The position numbers and the translations under genes were made by a program. Shown one piece after another: positions 11,021 to 40,700 of a stretch of 64,000 nucleotides of DNA. Within the stretch, counting starts at the first letter, position 1; every line of letters starts with the position of its first letter. The stretch comes from Euglena gracilis. Lineage: Eukaryota > Euglenida > Euglenophyceae > Euglenales. Where the stretch lies: the NCBI GenBank assembly GCA_039621445.1, contig CP154955.1:38944426-39008425 (forward strand), in the 5' to 3' direction. The notes beneath the pieces were generated by a model. That model did no database searches, was not told the DNA's origin, and was given only the letters and a program-made list of their open reading frames with translations.

Positions 11021-14000
11021 GCGGGCCGGGGGACGCCTCCCGGGCTGCGGAGGGGGGCAGCGCTGTGTGTATGGCAGGGGGAGGGGGGGACCGGGAAAGC
11101 GGCTTCTTTTAACGCATGCACATACCCCCCCTGTTGCTGGCAGCACACCCAAGGTGCCTTTTTTCAGATGCCTCTGAGGCTGGCGCCAGACCTGGTCGGA
11201 TGACCACCCGATTGGTTGGCCGACTGGTCCTCGTTGGCGACTGCCCACTCTAACGTTCTAAGGGGTCATACTCGCCGACTTTTCAAGCCCCCTCCTTCCT
11301 AAAATTCTTATTCTGGAACGGGCAATATTTTGTTTGAGTTTTCTCGAGCAGCGTGGCCTTGCACATGGCTTGACTGCGTGTTTATGTGTGCCTCTGTCTG
11401 TGTGGGTGGCGATGCAGGGGTGAGCATGCCTGCCTCTCTCCTCCCACTGCCCCCACCACCCACAGACCCACACAAGAGCCCCTTCAAGAGAGCAGCAACG
11501 GTCATCGCGAACCTTTTCCCCCCACTGGAGCGCGGCACAGAGACCAGGGAGTCCCGTCACTGTTCTACTGAGTGTGGGGTGGGGGGGGGGGCAAGTGTGG
11601 CTTGTTTACAGCGAAGGGGTGGATGGGCCGGGGGCTGCAGTCGGGCGTCAAAAGGGGCGCAGCCAATACAACAAGGCTGGTCAGGGGGAGGGGTTGGCAG
11701 GGCTGCACTGGCCGAAAAGTGCAACCCCCCCCCCCTCCCAACTCACTCTGAAGGCTGGGGATTCAAAGACCGTTCCCTTCCCACCAATGCTCCCATCTCT
11801 GCGCAACCGTGGGTTCAGACGAAAGAAGGGAGGAGTCGTTGTGCTGGGGCCCGGGTTGATGGCTCGGGTGACACTGGTCACGTTTGAAACCTGATCAGAT
11901 GACTGCAGCCAACGCACAGCAAACAGGTGTGTCCAGTCCATTACCAAAAAAAAACATCCAGAGGGCTGGCTCCCTTAAGCCACAATCCGCAGAATACAAC
12001 AGCAGTGCTGGCAGGCATGGGGGTGGGGGGGAGCGAACACAAGGTCAGGCCCTGTCCTCCATGGTGCTGTTTAGCTGACAGAACGATGCTGGAGCAAAAC
12101 GACCCACGGTTGGGGACTGACAGACGACGAGTCTTCCTGTGAGGGCCTCCTTCAGGAAAACCGCTGCTGGCTGGGACAACTGGGTTGGTGCCCGAAACCC
12201 AACAAAATCACCCAAATACAGGCGCCGTTGCTGTTAATCAGCCCCCCCCCCCCCCGCCGAAAACTCTCGAGGCATGAACTTTGGGAATTTTCAAATCATT
12301 TCCTCCCAAAAAAAGTTGCGGCTCTCTGCCAATTTTTTTTTTTACCACTGATTCAACTTCCACGGACGCCCCTCGGGATTGGCAGCCCTGCTGGAGGAGC
12401 ATTCTGGGGTTAAAAAGGTTTGGCCGGCTGGACATAGTGGGGGAGGGGGAGGAGTACAACGTCGACATCTGTTTTGCGAAGATCGCTTTTTTTTTTACCC
12501 CAAACATGCCCCGAATGCCCAGAAAGCGGCACAAAATCGGCGAAATAATGGCCATAGCTCGGGGGTGCACGCGGAGTTGCGGGGAAAGAAATAAAGTGGA
12601 GCGTTCCAAAGACTTCATTTTAGGTTGGGGACCAACCCTCTGCCCTTTTAATTGCACAAGTGGCTGCACAACCATGGGGTCTGGGGATGCACAGTATCAG
12701 CAGGTTTTCTTCATCATCACCTCCAACGTTTGTTATTTGGTGACGTACTTTGGGGGGAGTGAGGGGACCAGCCAAACAAAGCAAACATTTCTGTTGGAGA
12801 GGGGGAAGATGCAATGTTCCTCAATATTGACTGCACGGCGTTGGGTCGCCTTTGTGGGGAAGGCAACGCACTTCCAGCCGAAGCCGTAGGGGCTGCGGTG
12901 GGCCCACGGCATAATACTTAGGCATCGCCGCCGCCAAACCAGCGGGGCGGGGGCGCCCCCCAGGGCCGCGCTGCGAGAGGGCTCGCCCTTCAGCGCGAGT
13001 GGCTGGACCGCACGGAGGCGGCCGCACGCCCCCGCCATGGGGTGCAGGCCGGAAAGGGACACAGCCAGCCCGGGGGAGGGGGGTTAGGCCCGTGTGCACC
13101 AGATTCATTTTTGAAAAACAAAGGTCCGGGGCGGTGGGGAGGTTCCGCCCCCCCACAAAGGCAATTTCCTTTCAATTTTCTGCACGACCTGAAAAAAACT
13201 TTTTTTTTTTGATCTCCTAAGAGTGGTCCCTCTGAGCCCCCCCCCCCCCCAACCAGGTTCCCCACCCAGTTCCTAAAAAGCCTGTGGTGTGCCTCCACAT
13301 CCCCTCCAGCTGCAGCGTGCCGGCTTTGCTTAAAGACCCAGGGGGTCCACTAGCTAGCATTCTGCGTGGCTGCTAAAAAAAAAAAAGACAGCAGCCAGAT
13401 TCCCCGGGGGAGGGGTCCCGGGGGTACCAACAATTGCAATTTTTTGGGGGCTGATTTTTATCCCACCCCCCCCCCAAAGAAACCCAAAAATTGCTCGAAA
13501 ATGGGCATTTTCGGCATGCTTTGGGGGTCAAAAAAATTACAGCACCACTGGTCACTAGGGAGAAAATGCCACTGTACCTGCAGTCCAGCCTCCCCCCCCC
13601 CGGGGGGGGCACAGTGAACCCTTAAACAGAAGCTTACCCCTCTCCAAATGCACAACAAACAACTGAATGCCCACACAGAAATTTGTGCACAAATATGTAT
13701 GCACGGCCGCGCAAAATTCATGTCAGGTACATCACAGACATTCGAAAAACGAAGCTAGAGGCCTGACTGTGAGCTTGCTGTCAACCGCGCACCAGGGTTC
13801 GATATAAGGACAGGTGGGTGGGGGGTGGTCCGGGCCAGGAGGGGGGGGGGGGGGGGGGGGGTGGGGGGGACCCCCCCCCCACCTAAACAGTGGCGCGGTC
13901 TGGGTGACCGAATTTCGGCCCGGCGCGAAGGGCCGGGCCGAAAATTTTTGACCCCCCAAACGACCAAAAGTGCCATTTTGGGCACTTTTTGGGCAAAAAT

Positions 14001-14432
14001 GTGCCAAAATGCAAAAAAATTGACCCTTTTTGGGGGGGTCCCGGATACCCCCCCCCCCCAGGGTCGGTCCGGACCCCCCTGGCAGGTGGGGGGGGGTGGT
14101 CCGGACCCCCCCCCTGCGGGCCAGGAGGGGGGGGGGTGGGGGGACACCCCCCACCCTAAACCATGTACGCCCTCCTTATATCAAACCCTGCCGCGCACCC
14201 TCCGTGCTGACCGCCCCCCCCCCCTGCAGAGCTTTCCTCTGATCCCCGCCTTTTCTCATTTCAAACATCATTTCTACACAGATTTGCATCTGAATTCCAA
14301 ATCCATTCATACATGCATACATGCGTACATATTTCATACATTCATCCAGACATACATGCATGCATAAATACGTACACGTATCGACATTCACAGATTTTTG
14401 TTTAAAAAAGCAAAAATCATCGAGTCTCCAAG

Positions 14433-14477
<45 letters not shown>

Positions 14478-14755
14478 CATATGTATACATATATATGTAT
14501 GTATATGTATATTTTTATATAGGTATATGCATATAGGTGTACATATGTGTGTGTATGCATGTGTATATGTATATATGGCAGCCATTGTTTATACGCCCCC
14601 TGGGGGCCAAATAATCAACCCATGGGGGGTCGGCGAAAAAAATTGGGTTATTGATGGAATAGGGTTAGGGTTAGGAGTTCGGCCCAACTTTAGGTGTAAC
14701 TTATAGATAAGTTTTAGGTGCACAAGTTCGGCCTAAAGTTAGCTCTCATGCTTGT
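11021..14755. other. Region between the Hsp33 start and the unidentified gene
   Basis: No complete gene is supported. It contains C/G homopolymer blocks (around 12,241, 13,230, 13,840 and 14,050) and an (AT)n run at 14,436-14,475. A possible exon at 12,830-13,050 on the minus strand is listed separately. The 13,810-14,160 block has CCCCCC and GGGGGG tracts in inverted arrangement, like hairpins seen in other introns here. Confidence 0.4.
12830..13050 (-). CDS. Possible exon, unassigned
   Basis: Open, GC3-rich sequence on the minus strand. One frame reads HRSPYGFGWKCVAF at its end and begins MAGACGRLRAVQPLALKG, an Arg/Ala/Ser-rich start that resembles a transit peptide. It could be the last exon of the unidentified gene upstream or the start of something else. 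No splice partner was found, so the assignment is weak. Confidence 0.25.
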
Positions 14756-14759
14756 TGGG

Positions 14760-21487
<6,728 letters not shown>

Positions 21488-22376
21488 GTGTAGGGGGGCC
21501 GATCGCTGCGGGTCGGGGGATAGATAGCCAATGACAATGGGGGGGGGGGGGGGGAGGGGGGACACACAGAGGCTGCCTGGGGCCCCGGGTTATGTGCGCC
21601 GCAACATGGGGCGGTGCAGGCCCTATTATGCAGCCTGCAAAGCCTGGCAGGTACCCCACGCAGCCCAGTGATGTGGCCAGCCGAGCACAGTGCTTCCAGT
21701 CAGCCTGTGTTTTCCCTCGGTGACCCACGGACAACAAGGCAAAGTAGCCAAACAGCCGGCAGGGCGGTCCTTAAGCAGATAAAAAAAAAAACTCCGCTGT
21801 CCCAGCACACTGAATGAAAATATACAGGAAAATGGGTAAATAAATTTGGCATTCTTGGGCGACAACAGGTCGACATCAGGAAAAAAAAACTGATTCTTGG
21901 CATCCTTGGACCATCGCCCATCCACCCAAAACATCAAAAAATGTGTTTTTTGGACTTTTTAATTTTGGACCCCATTCAAGTCCCAATCCGGCCGTTGGTC
22001 GGCCCTTTGGCCAAAAGGGGGCGGTCCTTAAGAAAATAATAAAAAAAAACTTTCCTGTCCCTTATGGACCGCCCTGACAGCCAGGCTCCCTCGGCCAACC
22101 GATGCGAGGGTCCCTGGCCCGACTTGATCCGGAAACTACTCTGGCAATTCTGGTGGTCAGATGGGAATTGTGTCATTCCCCTCCAAAGGCGGTTGATCCC
22201 CGCCATCAGGTGCGGGTCGGGAGGAACAACTCTTCGAACGGGAGAACGGCCGAATTGCGGAACAGGGGCACTGCGGGGGCGGCCATCCGGTCCACGGTGC
22301 GCGGCACACGTGAGCCCCCACCGCAGACGCCGCCCGGGTGCGCGGACAACAGTGCCGATGTGCGTGAGGGGGCTGG
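21488..22376. other. Spacer between the SET1 stop and the unidentified gene
   Basis: No coding frame is supported. It holds G/C runs (21,540-21,560) and a partly duplicated segment. The stretch TTAAGCAGATAAAAA...GTCCCAGCACACT...CATCGCCCATCCACCC at 21,771-21,930 is a diverged copy of 20,268-20,420, so a dispersed repeat of about 150 bp is present here. Confidence 0.5.
21771..21930. repeat. Dispersed repeat, copy B
   Basis: Same orientation as copy A and high identity over about 150 bp, with TTGGCATTCTTGGGCGACAACAG in place of the copy A version. Confidence 0.7.
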
Positions 22377-33351
<10,975 letters not shown>

Positions 33352-34748
33352 CCGGATTGAAAAGGCCCCGCTGCGTATGAGACCGTGCGAGGAAGGCCCC
33401 ACACCCTCCTTTCACACCCTTCGTGTGTTGGCCATGGATCTGGCTTTCGATGAGGGTCATGGTTCAGCCCAACTGTTGGGGCCTTTGGGAATTTGGGTGT
33501 TTGATTGGAACGCCACCCACATCTGCATGGCGACGCAGATGACCGACACTGATTTGGGTTAGAAGACGTGCATCGCTTTTCGTAACGAAGTGTGGAGACA
33601 TTTGGTTTGATGCGCGTGCGATACCTGATTGTTGCCCTTAATGAAAACCCTGACCAGAACCAACCGATCAATGACAATTCGCTGCGACTGTGTTTAATTC
33701 TGTCAGCAAATTGGGCAGACTGAACAACAACCGGGAATTTCCCTACAGTCTCATTTCTGAATCTCATTACAAAAAATTAAGCCTTGGGACCTGGCGTGCT
33801 CCAATGGTAACAGCCGCAGTTAATTGTTTTGTCTGAAATGCCCCCATTGAGACGACAAAAGGTTCGTGCTATAATTGTGCAGTTTCGAGAACAAAAAGAA
33901 GATTTACCTTTTCAAAATTTCTCAAAAATGTCAGTGCTTATTTAATTATTTATTGACTGGGATGATCACTGCATGCTGGCAGGGCAGGTACATTGTGTTT
34001 ACAGAGTGTCCAGATTGATCCAACAGGAGCAAACCCCCTCCCCCAAACCTCTCTCATTGGCTGACCACTCCCAGACCCGAAGAACAAAATGGAAGTCACC
34101 GCTGCTGATTTGTGAAATAAAATGTTCATTTGAAATTTGGCAATGACTGCACTGTACCAAATGCTGTGTCTCAAAGAAAGAAAATAATATAAAAAAAATG
34201 ACAAGGAAAGCTGGGGTCCTTTGCTGTGAGTGAACGTAGAGGAAAAGGAGAGCTGAATTCGAAGCGCAGAGGTACTCTGGCCACAGCCAGAGCCACAGCC
34301 ACACCACAGAGCAGAAAGCAGAAGCAAGTGCTACAGATTTGAAAGCGGTGCCGCGATGGGAGAAGCCCAGACCCGGTGGGGCAGCGAAGAATTCAGCTGC
34401 CCAACACTTGGGTTGGTGGGGTCCCCCTCTGTCCAACGGAAGAGAGGGGGACTGCGGGGTCTGGGCCCCCGTTCAGTCTGGGCTGTGAAACGCCCCGCCG
34501 GAGTTCTGGGGGTCAGCCCTGTGGGGCCCACGGCAGACGGGCATCTGTGCCCCCTCATCTCCGGGGGAAAAAAGACCAGCTCTTCAGAAAGATGTGTTCC
34601 CCCACTACGTCCAGACGTAGCCACCCCCACCACCCCACCCAGAGGCAAACCTAGGCATTCACTCACGTCATGCATTACCACCCAACACGTATGCGCAAAC
34701 ATGCATCCGTGAAGTAAAGCTGAACCCACGATATCCGCTGCACGTCTG
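33352..34748. other. Spacer between SET2 3' end and SET1 5' end
   Basis: About 1.4 kb with no supported exon and more AT than the exons around it. This is the presumed SET1 promoter and SET2 3' UTR. I see no promoter element I can name. Confidence 0.4.
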
Positions 34749-37700
34749 TCAGCCGTGGAACAGTTCCACCACCCCCTGCAGGATGCGCTTCTGCGCCACG
34801 CGGTACTTGATGGCCATGGCCACGTCCGGGTCAGAGGTTTCTTCAGGACCGGGGGAGGGGGGTCCGGACCCACCCACCCCCCCCGGGGGGGGGGGGGGCT
34901 TGGGGGACCCACTTTCAGGGGGTCAATTTTGCGGTCCAGAACTGTTTTCGGCGCTTCGCGCCGAAAACAGGAAGACCCCGCCTCCGAGGGGTACCCACTC
35001 AGCCCGACCCCCCCGGGGGGCTCGACCGGAACCCACATCCACCCCCCCCCTCTCTCCCCCCGGGGTCTAAAACTTAAAAAAAAAATTCTCTGGTCCGGGT
35101 CCAGGCCCCCGGCCTCCAACACAGCCTCGTCCTCTGCCAGGCCAGTGCTGTACTGCGCGAGGCACCGCCGGCAGCCGTGCACGGCGACCGCCACGAGGAA
35201 GTCTTCCAAGGGGCAGGGGGCACGCGCCTTCCCGCGTTCAGAGCTGGACCAAATGGTGATGGCCATCCTGCCACTGTTTGAATGTGCGGGTTGAGTCGCA
35301 CTGCTCACCAGACCACACCATGACTCAGCCGACCAGTGGGGGGAAAGCAGCTGAAACTGCATTGATTGGATGGGCAACGCACAATCCCAAACCTTTGGGG
35401 GCTGAATATTGAACGTGTCTGTGGATGAGTCCAGCCATTTGGGACCATCCATCTCCAAATAATAACCCCCCTGGACCCCGACTTCGAGTGTCCAAATAAT
35501 AAACCAGCGGATTTTATTATTTGAGCTGGGTTTACATGATCCAATGGGCGGAGGATCCTGCTGAACCAAACCAAAAGGCGAAGTAGTCAAAGCTGGCATG
35601 GATTTGTCCACAGTGTTGGAGATGGAGGGCTATTCGGGCAATAAAATTCGGAATCAAAAACCGACCGAAAAAAAACCTCGACAGACTGGAATCGTCGTTT
35701 TTTTGGGGGGGCCTTCTGGACTTTTTTGTTTGAAAAATATGCGCATATTCTCTGTGCCAATTTCATCCATTGTTTGTGATGTTTTTTACATTTCTGCTGC
35801 TTTTTTCCCTTTCCTCCGCCGTCACAGCTGCCGAGGGGGGGCTCATTATTTGGGCGGCCGAAGTCGATCCTCAGGGGGGGGGTACTATTTGGGGGGGGGG
35901 GCATTATTTGGGGGTATAATTTGGGGATGGGGTTATGAGAAGACACAGGTATATTTTCTTAAAAAGAAAACCACACACATTATTCACTGAAGAAGAAAAC
36001 CTCAATTGCCCAACCAAACCCAAAGTGCGTTCAAGATGTTGCATGCCTGACATCAGGGCGAGGGAGCGCTTGAGTAGATGCCCTCCAAGGCCCGTCGGAG
36101 ACGGGGGTCCACACCTTTCGGGCTGACGTAGAGGTCGTTACACGGCACGCCACACAGGGAGATGGCCTTAACAAAGTCCTGCGGGTTTGCGCTGGGGTCC
36201 CTGTGGCCACAAGACAGCGGTGGAGCGGCGAAGCTGTTCACCGGTGTTCTCAAATTCAAAAGAAGTGTCCAGCAAAAATCGAAAAATCGCCAGTAAAAAA
36301 CACACACAAAAAACACAAACTTTGTCAAAATTGAAAAACACAAAAAAAAAACACAAACGTAGCAAAAAACACAGCACTTTTTGCGTTCACCCCCTTGGTA
36401 ACAGCCCACAGGTGAGTGGACCTGAGTATTGAGAACTTGGTAAACGGCGTCGAGTTGGTTTGCAAATACATTCAAAGCCCCCCCAAAAAACAGACTGGGG
36501 CATGCACGACAACCCATCAGAGCGGAGAGCGAGGTGCAAACCGGTCACTGAGGACCACCCGACACGCCTCCGCCAGCTCTTCCGGCCCCTCGAAGACCAC
36601 CGCGAAGTCGTGCGGGTTGTCCTCTGGGACGAAGCCGTGGGAGAGGAAGTAGTCCTGGGTGGGGCCGTTGCTGTACCGGATGGTGACCTCCTCCCCGGCC
36701 CGCAGCCACGGGACCCCTCCCCCAACGCGTTGGGGCCCGACGTGCCCAAAGAAACCGACGCTGCAGACACTCGCTTGGAAGACGTCAGCGGGGGGGTTGG
36801 CAGGGGGCTGGACCCGCACAGGAAAGTGGAAGAGGAGATGGCGGTTGGCCCTGATGCGGCGATGGGGGGGGGAGGCGCCCCGGGTAACCCGGCGTCCCTC
36901 GCCGCCAACTGCATGCACGCGTCGGGGCCCGCGGCGTGCCAGCGGATCACCGCGGTGGGGTGCGGGGCGGGGGTGGGCACTGCGAAGAACACACCGTCGC
37001 CGGCCGGACGCCGCTTCCTTGACTCAATGCTGATTGTTTGAGGTCGAAATGATTCCCAGCAAAAAATGGAGAAATCACCAGGGGGAAGACAAAAAGAGAA
37101 TGGAATTCTCGCCATACTCAAAAAAAAAGAAACACAAAAAAAGGTGTTTGAATTTTTCTCGGTCCTCCTGTCTGGACTACTTTTCAAGAAATGAAAACTG
37201 GTTAAAAAAAAATGCTAGAAAAAGACGGATGAAAGCTCAGAATATTTGCATTTTTGAGGTCCCAGCTGTCCTGAAATAAAAAGCACTCCATATTCCCTTG
37301 GATCCGAAAAAAATGAACCTTATTGATTTTTTATATAAAAAAACCAATGCTGCTGAAACAAAAAAAAAGATCGAGAAAACAATTGAAAACAGAGAAAAAT
37401 AGTAATCTTCCTGTTGCAAATTTTTCTTCTACGGACATTTTTTAATTAAAAAAAATCAACAAAAAACAGTGCAGCAAAGGAGACTCAGTCCCTGTTGCCG
37501 TTTCCAGGGATCCAGCCCCGGATGGCAGGAGTGGTTCACCAGGTCCACGCCAGGCACCAGCACGCTCTGGTCGGCTCCCATGTGAACCTGCCAGGGGGAG
37601 ATGGGCGCGGCGGTGTGCAAACCCGGAACAACACAGGGGCCACACAACAACACAGCGCAGCACGTGCCGGCCACGACACAGCGGGGCCGCCTCGTGCAGG

Positions 37701-40700
37701 GATGGTGGTGGGGGTTGGTGGCCAGGGCATGCCGGGGGGCCAAGTGTGGGGCCGGTGTGAATGACAGGGGGGGGGGGGGCAGCGGTCATCGGTGTGCTCC
37801 GCAAAATACCACTCTGGGGTGTTGTTGTTGATGTCATTGGTCAGGCAGGGTCGCCGGATCCAATGACGCCGACGACGCAAATTGGGACCCACAATTTCAG
37901 ACAGGCACAAAACGTGGGTCCTGATCATTTTTGTGTCTGCACCCCCCGCCCCCCTCCCGTCACCACTGAACACTGTGGCGACAAAAGTTGCGATCCGAAC
38001 AGGGTAACAGGGTAATGAACATGAGGGGAAGGGCCCAAACAGCCGCAGGACCAAACCAGGCAAACTAACGAATGTGAAGCCCTCCCTTCGTGTGATTTTT
38101 GAAACCCGGGATCACTGCAAATAGGGGTCATCACCAAGAAGTTTTTTTCTGCTTGCGGCTGGTCCAGCTTTGTCAGTGTTGCAGATGGACAATGAAGGTG
38201 CTGGAGTATTCATTCCCGCATGATGTGAACAAAACACGCAAGACATAGGTCCGTGTGGCAATGCCCACCATCGTTGCCTACCTCATCCACCTGACAAATT
38301 GAAATGCTGCAAACACACTCCGCAATCCACCAAGGATGCCAAAGGTGGCAAAACCCCAGGAAGCGAAAATACAGGTAACGGGCAGCAATGTATCCATTTC
38401 CACCTTTTTCCTAGCCGGCCGGCTGGACCCACCCAGAGCCTTAAAAAATTGCCAACCCATAATCCCCCCCACTGGCACACCCCACCATCCCCAGGGCACC
38501 ACACCCCCAAGGGTTTTGCAATGGCAAGCAGGGGTTTAAGACGGGGGGGGGGGGGCTCGGCCGGACCCACCCACCCTATCCCCCCCGGGGGGGTCCAAGG
38601 CTAAAATAAAAATAAACCTGATGGCAAGACTATCGGAGACAGGGCATTTTCAAAGAAACTCCTGAGGCTGTGCCATCCATTCCGGTCCCGGATTTGCCGA
38701 GGATTGAGGGCTCTGATTTGGAGGTGAGACTTCGGTCTTCTGCCGATGGGTCTGCGCACAATCAGCTAATTAAAAAAGCGCGGCATGTCTTTGCCCCCCC
38801 TGGTGGACAAAACCTCTCATTTGTCCGAAAAGCAAAGCCCAGCACACCTGCTCAAAGCAGCGGGAGCTGAGAATGGCCAATGCCCAGATCGGACCCCAGT
38901 GGAGTGCGTGCCGGTGGACGCGTCTGACGTGCAGGGGCGTTGGGGACAACCGCCGACAGCCCAACAGCGCACGCCACACGTGCGCTTGGGGCCAGAGGAC
39001 AGTCTCGTTTGGGAGACCCACCAGCCCCTCCACTGGGGTCCGGGCCACAGGAAGTCCTCCGGAGACGTCCCCTCCTCCAGTTGGGGGATGGACTTCAGGG
39101 CGAGAGTGCGGTTCCACATCGTACGTTGGATGGCGTGGGGGTCCTACCCAGGGTCTGGCGTAGAGAAAAAAGCTTTTATTGGTCGATTCCTTAAAAAGTT
39201 TCTTGACGCCCGCTTAAACAATGACCCATTGGAAGAGAATTTCATGAAGTGTCACCTTAAATTTTCTAAATTCTCTTTTTCAGTTTTTCTTTTGCAGTTT
39301 GCAGTTTAGAATTTTCCAAAAAAAATAGACATGTCGGTTGGAAAAATTATGCTTGATGTCACCTGGTCTTTTCGAACCAAAAATCGATATGGAAAAAACA
39401 CAAAAAATTTTGGGGTTTGAATTTGAAGTTTTCTTAATTATGACAGGAAAGACCCTGCACAGCTCCTGAAAAAGCAGGCAAAAAAAATCGTGGACAAAAA
39501 AGTCCAGAATTTTTCCACAAATTTTTCCCGCTCAATTTTTTCCCCACAGGCAGTTTTTTTTACCAACCCCGGGGGGGGGGGGAGTGGGGGGTCCGGAGTG
39601 CCTATGAGTGCCTGCCCAGGCAGGCACTACCCCGGGGGTCGGATTTCGGCCTGTGCCCAGGCACATTCCTTTGAAAATAGGCCATTTTTGGCTCCCCAGC
39701 GCCTTTGGCGCCGGGGTTGTGCTAGGGCGCTTTTGGTCGTGTGCCCTGCCCCCCCCCCCGGGTGGGGGTTGGATCGGGAGGGCCTTGGAGTGCCTGCCCA
39801 GGCAGGCACCCCCCCCCGGGGTGGGGTCGGCACCCGACTAAAATACAGCCTGCCCCGGCACCGGCCTGGAAACCTGGACTGAAAAGATATGCCCAAATGC
39901 CATTCTGGGCAGGTTTTGACAGGTTTTGATTTTTCAAAAAAAATGCAAGTAATTTCCAGCACAAAGTGAAGAGGAATTTTTTCCGACCTCTGGCCCTTTA
40001 CAGATGGGGTGCTGGAGCCTCTTCAACGAAGGGAAGGGGGCGATCCCCACCCAAACCCCTGGAGACCTCCTTTGATCAAACCCTGGTCCTCCGTGGCTTC
40101 CATTGCCTCCTCAGAGAAATGGAAGGTTGGCGTGCGGCAGTCCGGTGGCAGAAGTCGGAAATATGGCAGCAGGCAGCCCGAGATGTGCGGTCCTCAACCA
40201 CGAAACAAGAAACAAGAAACAAGAAACCAGTCCAAGCCCCATGTCTGTCCCCGAAGGGGAGCAACCCCTTTCTTCCCTCTGGGTGTCAGCAAATCACCCA
40301 CAGGGGAGTGCACAAATTTCGACCAAACATTCCAGCGTGAAATTGCTTCACTCCAATCGATGGATGGACTGATGGAGGGGGTGGATGTTTGGAGACCATT
40401 CCCCAATGTCTTCATCCCAAAACCAACATTGCACCCACCCCCGGAAGAAGCTTCGCACAAGACGGCCATCGGCTGTTCAGTGCAGCGTTGCTTGGAGAGT
40501 CCTCCAGCATTCCTGCACTTTAACGTCCATGGTTGCTCACGTTCGGAAGTTGGAGTGGCGAAAAGCGTGTGGATAAAGAGTGGAAAAGAGTGCGGATACG
40601 TGGGGAGGGGGCCCATCAGGGCGGACGCCTTCGTGGTCGAGGGTCAGGATTGTTTACCAATGACGCATGGGGGGCAGAGGTTACTGGAGTAATGGGTAAC

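Noticed and set aside
33780-33830. Possible tRNA-like sequence
   Set aside because: A few bases resemble a T-arm, but no acceptor or anticodon stem can be formed.
38280-38500. Hydrophobic minus-strand stretch (FATFGILGGLRSVFAAFQF) as a SET2 exon
   Set aside because: SET1 has no counterpart, and the exons on either side join in phase without it.
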